A stretch of 64,000 nt of DNA, from NCBI GenBank assembly GCA_029560585.1, contig JAKQKQ010000093.1, positions 83,560-147,559 on the forward strand. Direction: 5' to 3'. The position numbers and the translations under genes are program-made. A model generated the notes under the pieces. That model saw only the letters and a program-made list of their open reading frames with translations. It ran no database searches and was not told where the DNA came from. The stretch is from Verrucomicrobiota bacterium (GTDB lineage: Bacteria > Verrucomicrobiota > Verrucomicrobiia > JADLBR01). Of this stretch, positions 37,951 to 46,245 are shown piece after piece. Each line of letters starts with the position of its first letter. Within the stretch, counting starts at the first letter, position 1.

Positions 37951-39024
37951 TCACTCGGCGATCTCCAGTTCCGCCAGATAGATCGCCGTTATCGTCTTGC
38001 CCGACTCATCGCGCTCATGGCTCGAGTAATACGAGATCAGCGCGCGGTCGCGCGATAGCTCGACGAAGCCGGGATAAGAGTTGTCGCCGCCGCTCGGCAA
38101 CTCGGCAAACTCTTGCAGCTGGTCGTTGACCAGCCAACACAACGATGTCTTCGGCCCTCCCTTCCCCGACTTTCGACCACCGACCACGTAACGGTCGCCC
38201 CATTTCGTAACCAGCGGACCACCCACATAGCGGTCGAGGTCCTTGCGATCCCATTCCACGTACGGTGGCCTGGAGCGCAGCAGCTGCGCCGGCCCGCTGC
38301 CGCGGCGGCCCACGGCCAGCACGCTGCCATCGGGCTCGAACAGGAACGCCGTCTCGTCACCGGCGGTCTCCTGGAATACCGCCCGTTTGCGCCAGATGAG
38401 GCCATCGTCGCTCTCGAGCATCAGCGACTCAACCTGTTTGCCCTCACCGCGCGGCGCGATCTCAAATCCCGCCTTTCGGCGGCCACACAGGTACGCCTTG
38501 CCCCCGAATGCGGCCGCCCGCCAGATGTAGTGGCCGAAGGTGCCCTCGAGCATGGTGGGGCCATGCCATGCCGTGCCATCGTCGGTCCAAACGGCGTAGC
38601 CGAGGTGCTTGTTTAGATCGTAGTCCTCGCGGGCGAGCGTCGTCGCGCCACTGTACCAGGTGCCGGTGAAGACAAACAGCCGGTCGTTGAAAACCAGGAA
38701 ATGGGGGTCGCGAGTGTCACGCAGCGCGACGCTGAAGCGATGGGCCTGCCGCCATTCCTTTCCATCGTCGCTCGTCAGCACGATGATCGAGGCCGTGGGA
38801 TTAACCATGTGGCCGTCCGGACAGCTGCGGAACGTCAGATAGAGCTTGCCCTTGAATCGCACGAGATCGGTGAAGGCGTTGTGTTCGCCATTGTGAAAGA
38901 TGCGCCGAACGGAAAACACCGTCACGCGGGCCAGGTCGCCGGTCGTCGCCACATCGGCCGCCGCACCGTCACGCGCGCAGAATGCAGCGATCAAAGGCAG
39001 GCCGATTCGAAGGACTCTATTCAT
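37951..39024 (-). CDS. Exported Asp-box (sialidase-fold/BNR) protein
   Basis: A 357-residue protein. I chose the ATG at 39024 because GGAGG lies about eight bases upstream and a signal peptide follows (MNRVLRIGLPLIAAFCARDGAAA); the ATG at 39054 overlaps the previous stop but would add a basic leader. Three Asp-boxes (SDDGKEW, TDDGTAW, SDDGLIW) mark a six-bladed sialidase-type propeller. An arginine triad is not clear (FRSCPDGHM and CGRRKAGF are candidates), so true sialidase activity is uncertain. It may cleave another terminal sugar or bind glycan. Confidence 0.75.
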   Translation of the reverse strand: MNRVLRIGLPLIAAFCARDGAAADVATTGDLARVTVFSVRRIFHNGEHNAFTDLVRFKGKLYLTFRSCPDGHMVNPTASIIVLTSDDGKEWRQAHRFSVALRDTRDPHFLVFNDRLFVFTGTWYSGATTLAREDYDLNKHLGYAVWTDDGTAWHGPTMLEGTFGHYIWRAAAFGGKAYLCGRRKAGFEIAPRGEGKQVESLMLESDDGLIWRKRAVFQETAGDETAFLFEPDGSVLAVGRRGSGPAQLLRSRPPYVEWDRKDLDRYVGGPLVTKWGDRYVVGGRKSGKGGPKTSLCWLVNDQLQEFAELPSGGDNSYPGFVELSRDRALISYYSSHERDESGKTITAIYLAELEIAE

Positions 39025-39050
39025 GTTGCGTCGCCTCCAGTTCCAGGGGG

Positions 39051-40454
39051 TCATCGGGGCTCCAGAAGCTTTCGCAGGGCGGCCGTCAGGACACCCTCGA
39101 CGTCAGGCGAGACCTCCGAGGCGATGGCGCTGGGCTCGTACCCACCCTCCTCGTATGCCTTCGCCGTGCCGATGTAGCCGGGCCCGTAGTCGCCATACGC
39201 CGCCATCGCGATGTGCAGGTCGGGGCGCATCCTCTTCGCGGCGAGCTGATATTCCACGAAGAGTTCGCCCGGCATGTGCAGGACCCTGACATCGCCGATG
39301 CCCAGCATCGTCAGCGGAATACGATGGCCGCCCTTGCAGCGCGAAAGCCACGCGAGCTTATCGGCGGCGGCCAGCGAGACCTTTGGATCCCCAACCTTCG
39401 CCACGTCCGCCCGCAGCTTAACCTCGTCGAGATGGCTCGCCAATGGCAGCGCGACCGGCTCCGGCCGCCACTGGATGCTGTCCGCGCCAACCACGAATTT
39501 CGCCGTGCCCTCCCACGCGCGCCGCATCCCATCGGCGAGTCGCAGCGCGAGCGCGACCCGGTTTTCTCTTGAGCCGTCGTTGTACTTGCCAGCGCCGATA
39601 TTCCCGCCGGCGCCGTTGAAATGCACGTGCAGCGCCTCGGGCACGGCCTGCCCGCGAATGAACCGGGCGATGCCTGGAAAATCCGGGCTTGGGATGCCCA
39701 TGCGATAGTAGCTCTGGGGATGGCACGCGTAGTAGCTCAGCACCGCCAGCGGTTTCTCGCCGTTCCAGAAACTCAGCAGGGAAACCAGGGGATCGATCAC
39801 GCCCTCCGGCTCGGCGCGGAGCTTGGGGTCCTTGCACGCAGTGTAGCGCGTGGCCCGGACGCGACCATCGGGCCCGAGTATGCGCCGGTTCGAGGCGACC
39901 TCCTTCACCTCGGCCTCGCCCCACCCGCAATGCGTCACCGGCTGCGCGTTCGTCATGGCCGCCCGCAGCGCCTCTGCCGCCCGCCGCAGAACCTCGCGCG
40001 CGAAGGTGCCCTCGTAGCGACCGAGGTCCTTGGCGCCGGCCTCCTTCAGCAATCGTTCCGACGTGAAATCACAGGCCGGCGCATCGTGCTGGTGCAGGGT
40101 GTGGACGATCACGCGCTCCGGCGTCGTGCCCGCCGCATTCGCCAACGCCCCGCGGAAGGCATCCTGGCCCTCGTTGGCGATGCCAATCCAATCCACCGCG
40201 CACAGCACGATCGGTTGACCCGCGCCGATCAGCGCGATGCCACGGCATCGCAGGGTCAGCTCATCCACGCGGATGACCGGATCGTACGCCAACATGGAGC
40301 CGACCGGCGGCGTTGCGTCTATGTCGAAGGTGGCCAACCGCAGCCTGCCCTCCGAGGCGATGGCCGCGCGCGACAGCAAACAGCACATCACCAAAATGAA
40401 AACGCTCGCGACCGTGCCCGGGAAGAAATTCCGCCGCATCTGTCTGGTGAACAT
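39051..40454 (-). CDS. Neutral/alkaline ceramidase-like exported protein
   Basis: A 467-residue protein. The ATG at 40454 has GGAGG six to ten bases upstream and starts a signal peptide ([28 protein letters not shown] within the first 36 residues). PF04734-type features are [15 protein letters not shown], the zinc motif in [10 protein letters not shown], and the third His in [10 protein letters not shown]. The amidase motif region reads [14 protein letters not shown], so the GDVSPN nucleophile Ser is Gly. It probably opens the beta-helix/esterase operon, which argues for a glycoconjugate or polysaccharide substrate rather than sphingolipid. Confidence 0.8.
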   Translation of the reverse strand: MFTRQMRRNFFPGTVASVFILVMCCLLSRAAIASEGRLRLATFDIDATPPVGSMLAYDPVIRVDELTLRCRGIALIGAGQPIVLCAVDWIGIANEGQDAFRGALANAAGTTPERVIVHTLHQHDAPACDFTSERLLKEAGAKDLGRYEGTFAREVLRRAAEALRAAMTNAQPVTHCGWGEAEVKEVASNRRILGPDGRVRATRYTACKDPKLRAEPEGVIDPLVSLLSFWNGEKPLAVLSYYACHPQSYYRMGIPSPDFPGIARFIRGQAVPEALHVHFNGAGGNIGAGKYNDGSRENRVALALRLADGMRRAWEGTAKFVVGADSIQWRPEPVALPLASHLDEVKLRADVAKVGDPKVSLAAADKLAWLSRCKGGHRIPLTMLGIGDVRVLHMPGELFVEYQLAAKRMRPDLHIAMAAYGDYGPGYIGTAKAYEEGGYEPSAIASEVSPDVEGVLTAALRKLLEPR

Positions 40455-40607
40455 AGCCGTCCTCCGGTATCGGTGTTTCATCACGCATGAAACATGGCGA
40501 TACTGCCTAGGTAGCATTATGCGCCTCGCAGAGGTCCCTCGTAAATGGCCAAGATCACCGACGGAAACTTCCGCGGGCGGGGGCACCACCGGGGAAGAAA
40601 GTGGGAC

Positions 40608-40664
40608 GTAGGAGCGGGCTTGCCCGCGATTCGCGCATGGGATCGCCCGCAAGCAGGCTCCTAC
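40608..40664. repeat. REP-like palindrome
   Basis: The 57-bp sequence starts GTAGGAGCGGGCTTGCCCGC and ends GCCCGCAAGCAGGCTCCTAC, an imperfect palindrome with nested GCGGGC/GCCCGC arms. It closely resembles the REP sequences of Pseudomonas. It lies upstream of the ceramidase-like gene at 40454 and next to a second, unrelated repeat (40695-40919). Confidence 0.7.
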
Positions 40665-40694
40665 TGCCCGGCATCTTAATCTTCGAGTCTTCTG

Positions 40695-40919
40695 GGGGCG
40701 GGGCCGTTTTGGACTGCGGTGCAGAGCGGAGCGACGGCACCGCTCTTGCCTCCGGCGGAGCCGAAACCGATGGTCCCGGCCCGCGCTTCGCGCGCGGCCA
40801 AAGCGGTGGCGCCGCCCCGATCCGGGGCTCTGCCACCTACAAGTCCAAAACCCTCCCGGCCCGGATCCTGGATCGGGGCACGAGCCGCGCCAGCGAACAG
40901 CGCCCGACGTTTTTGGCTA
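40695..40919 (-). repeat. Dispersed GC-rich element, copy C
   Basis: Read on the minus strand this element begins at the TAG stop of the URO-D gene and matches the element at 63793-64000 almost throughout. Shared blocks are CGGGCGCTGTTCGC, GCGGCTCGTGCC, CCAGGATCCGGGCCGGGAGG, GCGCCACCGCTTTGGC and GGTTTCGGCTCCGCCGGAGG. Short open frames across it are composition artefacts. Confidence 0.8.
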
Positions 40920-42089
40920 GTACCGTCCCAGCTCAAGCGCCGTCTCGATCATGACCCGATAGTTCGTCTCGGTCCTCGCGGAGAGCGGGACATTTATCGG
41001 CGCGGCGGTGGGCAGCAGCACGAATGCGCCACCCTCCTTGGCCTGCTCCATGATCCTTCGGACCTCGGCCCGCACCTCGTCCGGGGTGTCGTGTTCCAAG
41101 ATTTTCAATGCGATGTTTCCCCAGACGGAGACACCCGCGGGCTGGCAACGCCGTTTGACTTCGCAAAGCCCGATGTCGCCATCGGGAGGCTGTTCGCAGG
41201 GATCCACGCCATCGCAGCCCGTCTCCAGGATCAAGTCCAGGACGCGGCCGATCTTCCCGTGGCAGTGGAGGCGCGCCTTGCCCCCGCGGGAGTGGATCAG
41301 CCGGACCATCTCCCTGACGTGCGGCACTACAAAACGCCGGAACATCTCCGGTGGCAGATAGGGTGGCGTGAAATACTCGGGCCCGACAATGCGATAAAGG
41401 TCCAGCACACAGCAGTCGAGCTGACGCCGCAGGTTCTCCATCACCCTCTCCGCGACCACGGCGACAGTCTTCGCGAAATGCTCGGTCTCCTCAAACGCCC
41501 ACGACAGATAATCTTGAAAGGCCATCAGGTCCGCCGCGAGGTACGCGGGATCGCCGATCGACGCCATGACCAAACCCCCATCGCCCAACTCGGCACGGAC
41601 GCGCGCGAGATCCAACGCATCATAGTCCGCGGGCTGGTACGGCACGCTGAGCGCCACGTCCACGTCGGAGGGACTCTTGCACCAGTGCTCGACCTGCCAC
41701 GTGGTGTGCACGTCCGGCCTGACCTGCGTGACCCTGCGCAGGTCCCCCTTTGGCGCGTGGCAGATCGATGTCGTGCGCTCATACCCCCCGACCGTCTCCG
41801 TGCACGTTTCCACCTCCACGGGAAAGTCCGAGCAGAGAAAACGCTCCTCGCACGTGTAGCGATCCGTGGCCGCCCGCGGGTTCCAGTTCGTGATGCAATC
41901 GGTGTGCGCGCGGATGAAGTCCATCAGGGCGCTGTAGCTGGGCTGCCCGTTGTACCAGTCGAGGCTGTTGCGGCCCGCGAGCTCGTAGGTGTTGATCGGC
42001 ACGCGGTCGGGCACCTCACACGAAAGGGCGGCCAGCAGTCGCCTCCGGCTCGTCCACGGATCGGTTGCGGCACTGCGGGGCTCGGTCAT
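40917..42089 (-). CDS. Uroporphyrinogen decarboxylase (URO-D) family protein, probable methyltransferase
   Basis: A 390-residue TIM-barrel protein of the URO-D superfamily: RRRLLAALSCEVPDRVPINTYEL at the start, then PPYLPPEMFRRFVVPHVREMVRLI, and a metal-site segment KARLHCHGKIGRVLDLILETGCDGVDPCE. Non-HemE members usually move methyl groups on corrinoid proteins or coenzyme M/tetrahydrofolate. A His/Cys cluster in that position fits such a zinc site. Its ATG overlaps the stop of a symporter gene by 4 bp (ATGA), so transport and turnover of one compound are likely linked. The substrate is unknown. Its TAG stop coincides with the edge of a dispersed repeat. Confidence 0.82.
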   Translation of the reverse strand: MTEPRSAATDPWTSRRRLLAALSCEVPDRVPINTYELAGRNSLDWYNGQPSYSALMDFIRAHTDCITNWNPRAATDRYTCEERFLCSDFPVEVETCTETVGGYERTTSICHAPKGDLRRVTQVRPDVHTTWQVEHWCKSPSDVDVALSVPYQPADYDALDLARVRAELGDGGLVMASIGDPAYLAADLMAFQDYLSWAFEETEHFAKTVAVVAERVMENLRRQLDCCVLDLYRIVGPEYFTPPYLPPEMFRRFVVPHVREMVRLIHSRGGKARLHCHGKIGRVLDLILETGCDGVDPCEQPPDGDIGLCEVKRRCQPAGVSVWGNIALKILEHDTPDEVRAEVRRIMEQAKEGGAFVLLPTAAPINVPLSARTETNYRVMIETALELGRY

Positions 42090-43909
42090 CGGGCCTCAGG
42101 TCCCCGGCCCCAGAGCGAGTGTATGACCCAGAGCAGAACGGCGCCGCTCACGGCAAACACCGCGAAAAGGGCGCCGGCCACCCCCGTGCGCCCATAGATG
42201 AGATTCCCCACCGTGAACAGCGCCGACCAGATCGCGGCGCATCCGGCCGTCCATCCCAACAGCGCGAGCGGGATATTCTCGTGCGTGGCCGCGGCCTCTT
42301 CCGCCGATATCCCCGCCTCTCTGCGGATCCGTCGCCACCCTGGCCCAAACGGCCGGACCTTCTTGTAGAATGCCACGAGCGTCCCCCGATCCGTCTGCGG
42401 CCCGAGGAATACCGCCAACATCCAGCACGTGGTCGTCGCCGCGATCGTGATCAGCAGCGCGGCATGCGTGCTGATGTCCACGTGGTACTGCCGCCTGAGA
42501 ATCAACAGGGCGATGGATACACCGAACGAGCTGATCATCGCGACGACCTCGCACCAGGCCGTGATGCGCCACCAGAACCACCGCAGCAGATACAGCAATC
42601 CCGTTCCCGCGCCGATCTGAAGTATGATATCGAAGTTATCCTTGGCCGTCTCCATGAGATAGACCATCCCGGACGACGCCAGAAACAGGCCGATCGTGGT
42701 CAAGCGGCCGACCAGCACGTAATGCTTTTCGGTGGCGCCCTTGCGGATGAATCGCTGGTAGAAGTCGTGCACCAAATACGAGGAACCCCAGTTCAGGTGC
42801 GTTAGGATGGTTGAGGAGTTCGCGGCGATCAGCCCACCCACCATGAGGCCGATGAAGCCCACGGGCAAAAATTTCAACATGGCCGGATAGGCGATGTCGT
42901 GCCCGAGCAACTTCGGATCCAGATCGGGAAAAGCCCTCTGGATATCCGACAACTGCGGATAGACGATCAGCGAGCACAGCCCCACCAGAATCCATGGCCA
43001 CGGACGCAGCACGTAGTGGGCGACATTGAAGAAAAGCACCGCGCCAAGGGCGTCCTTCTCCGATTTCGATGCCAGCATCCGCTGGGCGATGTAGCTCCCC
43101 CCGCCCGGTTCCGAGCCCGGATACCAAGTCGCCCACCACTGCACGGCGAGCGGCATGACGAACACGGCCACCGCGATATCCCAATTGTTGGTGAAATCCG
43201 GCAGGACGTTCAAGTAATGGATCATTGCCCCGCCGCCGGGCGCCGGGAGCGGCACCGACAGCTTCTGGACCATGGCGTCGAGCCCGCCCACATGCTGGAT
43301 CGCGAACCACGCCGCCGCAATGACGGCCGTCATCTTGATGAAGAACTGGATCATGTCGATGACCAGCACGCCCCAGAGGCCGGAGTGCGCGGCGAACACC
43401 ACGTTCAACAGGCCCACCGCCAGCAACGTCTGCCAACGGGGTAGGCCGAACAGCACGTTGGCGATCTTGCATGCGGCGAGGTTGACCGAAGCCATGATGA
43501 CGCAGTTGAAGAAAAGGCCCAGGTACACCGAGCGGAATCCGCGCACCACGCTTGCGGCCTTGCCGGAGTACCGGATCTCGTAGAATTCCAGATCGGTCAT
43601 CACCTCGGAGCGCCGCCACAGGCGCGCGTAGAAGAACACGGTCGCGACGCCGGTCAGCACGAAGGCCCACCAGCACCAGTTGCCCGCCACGCCCTGGCGG
43701 CGGACGATGTCCGTCACCAGGTTGGGCGTATCGCTGCTGAATGTCGTGGCGACCATCGATAGGCCCGCCAGCCACCAGGGCACCGCGCGGCCCGACACGA
43801 AAAATTCCGAGGTGCTCTTGCCCGCCCGCTTGCCGAAAAACAGCGCGGGCACGAAACAGATGATGAGCGAGACGAGGACGATCAGCCAGTCAACGGGTTG
43901 GAGTGTCAT
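42086..43909 (-). CDS. Sodium:solute symporter (SSS family)
   Basis: A 607-residue integral membrane protein from the ATG at 43909. It has about 13-15 helices starting with DWLIVLVSLIICFVPALFFG and the family's GKSTSEFFVSGRAVPWWLAGLSMVATTFSSDTP region around the first broken helix. The loops WWATWYPGSEPGGGSYIAQR and GGLIAANSSTILTHLNWGSS resemble SSS transporters of the sugar/carboxylate branch found beside URO-D genes in PVC bacteria. It uses the sodium gradient for import; the substrate cannot be read. It overlaps the URO-D gene by 4 bp. Confidence 0.9.
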   Translation of the reverse strand: MTLQPVDWLIVLVSLIICFVPALFFGKRAGKSTSEFFVSGRAVPWWLAGLSMVATTFSSDTPNLVTDIVRRQGVAGNWCWWAFVLTGVATVFFYARLWRRSEVMTDLEFYEIRYSGKAASVVRGFRSVYLGLFFNCVIMASVNLAACKIANVLFGLPRWQTLLAVGLLNVVFAAHSGLWGVLVIDMIQFFIKMTAVIAAAWFAIQHVGGLDAMVQKLSVPLPAPGGGAMIHYLNVLPDFTNNWDIAVAVFVMPLAVQWWATWYPGSEPGGGSYIAQRMLASKSEKDALGAVLFFNVAHYVLRPWPWILVGLCSLIVYPQLSDIQRAFPDLDPKLLGHDIAYPAMLKFLPVGFIGLMVGGLIAANSSTILTHLNWGSSYLVHDFYQRFIRKGATEKHYVLVGRLTTIGLFLASSGMVYLMETAKDNFDIILQIGAGTGLLYLLRWFWWRITAWCEVVAMISSFGVSIALLILRRQYHVDISTHAALLITIAATTTCWMLAVFLGPQTDRGTLVAFYKKVRPFGPGWRRIRREAGISAEEAAATHENIPLALLGWTAGCAAIWSALFTVGNLIYGRTGVAGALFAVFAVSGAVLLWVIHSLWGRGPEAR

Positions 43910-44100
43910 ATTGGAAAAGCGCCAGGCGCAGATCATGGCGGACGGTCACTCCTCGGGACAACCCCGAAAACGCTTTTCGCCAACATCGACACCAGGTTCC
44001 CCACCCCATCCCCTTGCGCCGGACCCGCGCTCCACGCGATGATCCGGGACCGAAAAAGCCCATTGCCAACGGCCGAGTTATCGGGTAGCCTTTTGGGGTA

Positions 44101-44172
44101 ATGAAGATTCTGGGTTTGCTTCTGGCTCCGGAGGCACTGCTGCTTAGCAGCAGGCCGGGGTCGGGGTCCTGA
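44101..44172 (+). CDS. Leucine-rich leader peptide of leuA
   Basis: A 23-residue reading frame, MKILGLLLAPEALLLSSRPG followed by SGS, has seven leucine codons, three of them consecutive at 44137-44145 and another three at 44116-44124. GGGG lies four to seven bases upstream of the ATG. It ends 26 bases before an intrinsic terminator that itself lies upstream of leuA. This is the classic layout of ribosome-mediated attenuation: leucine starvation would stall a ribosome on the Leu codons. The product has no other expected function. Confidence 0.75.
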   Translation: MKILGLLLAPEALLLSSRPGSGS

Positions 44173-44212
44173 ATCTTCCCAGAGCAGATTTCAGCGAACC
44201 CTGCGGCCCCGG
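44137..44212 (+). promoter_or_regulatory. leuA attenuator: pause hairpin and predicted antiterminator
   Basis: The triple-Leu region folds as a 7-bp hairpin (CTGCTGC, TTA loop, GCAGCAG; 44137-44153). Downstream, CCGGGG (44155-44160) can pair with CCCCGG (44207-44212), and GGGT (44164-44167) with ACCC (44198-44201). That alternative helix takes up much of the 5' arm of the terminator (44198-44208). The two structures are mutually exclusive: a ribosome stalled on the Leu codons would free 44155-44167 for antitermination. The pairings are seen in sequence; the mechanism is inferred from known leu/trp attenuators. Confidence 0.65.
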
Positions 44213-44235
44213 TGGCCGTGGGGTTTTTTGTTTTT
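44198..44235 (+). terminator. Intrinsic terminator in the leuA leader
   Basis: The arms ACCCTGCGGCC (44198-44208) and GGCCGTGGGGT (44214-44224) form an 11-bp stem with two G-U pairs and a 5-base loop CCGGT. The stem is followed directly by six T, one G and five T (44224-44235). It is 61 bases upstream of the leuA start and downstream of the leader peptide, so it should stop transcription when leucine is plentiful. Confidence 0.85.
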
Positions 44236-44296
44236 GCCCTGCGAATGCGATGAAACATAGGAGGGCCCGACGGAGAATCCCGGCGGGCGAAGTACG

Positions 44297-45871
44297 ATGA
44301 GCGACACAGTCAGGATATTCGACACGACGTTGCGCGATGGGGAACAGTGCCCCGGCGCCAGCATGAACATCCGCCAGAAGATGGAGGTGGCGAGGCAGCT
44401 TGAGAGGCTCGGCGCAGACATCATCGAGGCGGGCTTCCCGGTTATCAGCGACGGTGATTTTCAGGCGGTCCATCAGATTGCCACGGAGATCCAGGGGCCG
44501 GTGATCGCGGGCCTGGCGCGCTGCGTCCCCAAGGACATCGACGCCGCGGCGGAGGCCGTGAAGCCGGCGGGCAACCGCGGCCGCATCCACGTGTTCCTCG
44601 GCACGTCCAAGATCCACCGCGATTTCAAGTTCGGCAAAGCGCAGGATGAGATCCTCCGCCTCGCGGTCGAGGGCGTGAAGCGCGCCCGCGGGTATGTCGA
44701 GGATGTCGAGTTCTCTCCGGAGGACGCGTCGCGCACCGAGCTGGATTTCCTCGCCAAGATCGTCGAGGCCGCGATCGCGGCCGGCGCGACGACGATCAAC
44801 ATGCCCGACACCGTGGGCTACGCCACGCCCGAGGAATACGGGCGCATGTTCAAGTACGTCATCGAGAATGCCAAGGGCGCGCGGGACGCGATTTTCAGCG
44901 CGCACTGCCACGACGACCTCGGCCTCGCGGTGGCGAACTCGCTCGCAGCGGTCCAGAACGGCGCGCGGCAGGTGGAGTGCACCATCAACGGCATTGGCGA
45001 GCGCGCGGGCAACGCCTCCCTGGAGGAGGTGGTCATGGCGCTCCGCACGCGCCGCGATTGCTTCGGTGGCGTGGACACCAAGGTGAACGCCCGCGAGATC
45101 GTGAAATCCTCGCGCCTGGTCTCCCGCATGTGCGGGTTCCTGGTCCAGCGCAACAAGGCGATCGTCGGCGCCAATGCCTTCGCGCACAGCGCCGGCATCC
45201 ACCAGGACGGCATCCTCAAGGAACGCTCCACCTACGAGATCATCGACCCCAAGGATATCGGCTGGGGCGATACAGAATTGCCCTTGACGAAACACAGCGG
45301 GCGCCACGCGATGGCCGTCCGCCTCAAATACCTCGGCTACCACCTCAGCGAGGACGAGATCAACCAGGTCTTCGATCGATTCAAGCAGATCGGCGACCAG
45401 AAGAAGTTCGTGTACGATGATGATCTCGCCGCGCTGGTCGAGGATCAGACGCTCCAGCCCAAGGAATTCTACAGCCTCGATTACCTCAACGTCGTCTCCG
45501 GCACGAGCGCGGTGCCCACCGCCACCGTGCGACTCAAGGAGGGCGAGACGACCAAGCAGGACGCGCACACCGGCGATGGCCCCGTCGATGCCGCGCTCAA
45601 GGCCGTCGACCGGATCACGGGCCGCCGCGGCGCACTTCAGGAATACCAACTCCGCAGCGTCACGGCCGGCAAAGACGCCATCGGCGAGGTCACGGTGAAG
45701 GTGGATTTTGGCGATGGCCAGATGGTCACGGGCAAGGGCGCCAGCACCGATATCGTCGTGGCCAGCGCGCGCGCCTACCTGAGCGCCGTCAACCGCCGCA
45801 TCGCGATGGACAAGCTGCCCAATCGTGCGCAGGCCGCCCCCGCGGCGCCGACGGCGGAGGCCGGGCCGTAG
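44297..45871 (+). CDS. leuA: 2-isopropylmalate synthase
   Basis: A 524-residue enzyme for the first committed step of leucine synthesis, condensing acetyl-CoA with 2-oxoisovalerate. The N-terminal HMGL-type barrel has IFDTTLRDGEQCPGASM, metal-binding HCHDDLGLAVANS, and NGIGERAGNASLEEV. Then HSAGIHQDGILK and the linker lead into the LeuA dimer (allosteric) domain, with TATVRLKEGE and GDGPVDAALKAVD, where leucine normally binds. Length is normal for the family, with a short alanine/proline tail. A leader-peptide attenuator precedes it. No leuB, leuC or leuD is adjacent. A dispersed repeat starts three bases after its TAG. Confidence 0.97.
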   Translation: MSDTVRIFDTTLRDGEQCPGASMNIRQKMEVARQLERLGADIIEAGFPVISDGDFQAVHQIATEIQGPVIAGLARCVPKDIDAAAEAVKPAGNRGRIHVFLGTSKIHRDFKFGKAQDEILRLAVEGVKRARGYVEDVEFSPEDASRTELDFLAKIVEAAIAAGATTINMPDTVGYATPEEYGRMFKYVIENAKGARDAIFSAHCHDDLGLAVANSLAAVQNGARQVECTINGIGERAGNASLEEVVMALRTRRDCFGGVDTKVNAREIVKSSRLVSRMCGFLVQRNKAIVGANAFAHSAGIHQDGILKERSTYEIIDPKDIGWGDTELPLTKHSGRHAMAVRLKYLGYHLSEDEINQVFDRFKQIGDQKKFVYDDDLAALVEDQTLQPKEFYSLDYLNVVSGTSAVPTATVRLKEGETTKQDAHTGDGPVDAALKAVDRITGRRGALQEYQLRSVTAGKDAIGEVTVKVDFGDGQMVTGKGASTDIVVASARAYLSAVNRRIAMDKLPNRAQAAPAAPTAEAGP

Positions 45872-45873
45872 AT

Positions 45874-46245
45874 GCTAGCCCGTTGAAAGTCGTCATTGAT
45901 TCCCCCTGATGGTGCGCGTGGCCCGATTCCGCCGAGAGGGCCCGCGGCCGGAGTCCGTCTCAATACCCGATCGTCCCAGGGGGCGTGGCTCTTCGATGGA
46001 TGCGCCAGTTTTTGGAGTGCGGCGGCAACGCCGCCGCTTTCCGCGACCGGCGGAGCCGGTCGTCGCTGCGCGACGTGTCAAAGCGGTGGCGTTGCCACCG
46101 CGCTCCAAAGGAGGGTCGCGCCACGAGCGTTGCCTCCACTTTATCCTGCGTCACGCGGCCTGCTGCGAACTCTGGGCGCGACTCTCGGGCCGCCGTCCCT
46201 CCGGTGCCCAGCGCGGCCATCGTGCGGGTTTTCAACGGGCTGCTA
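45874..46245. repeat. Dispersed MITE-like element, copy B, filling the leuA/cobA-hemD gap
   Basis: The ends are inverted: GCTAGCCCGTTGAAAG on the left and TTTTCAACGGGCTGCTAA on the right. The left 80 bases and right 40 bases match the element at 30891-31083. The middle adds nested palindromes, GCGGCGGCAACGCCGCCGC and GCGGTGGCGTTGCCACCGC. It occupies the whole gap between two convergent genes and its right end contains the TAG stop of the cobA-hemD gene. No gene is seen within it. Confidence 0.8.

Noticed and set aside
40601..40954. Short open frames on both strands between the ceramidase-like and URO-D genes
   Set aside because: They lie in dispersed repeats present elsewhere and have repeat-like composition.
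44144..45649. 501-codon open frame on the minus strand
   Set aside because: It is antisense to leuA, rich in low-complexity charged residues, and has no family-like motif; the leuA frame explains the region.
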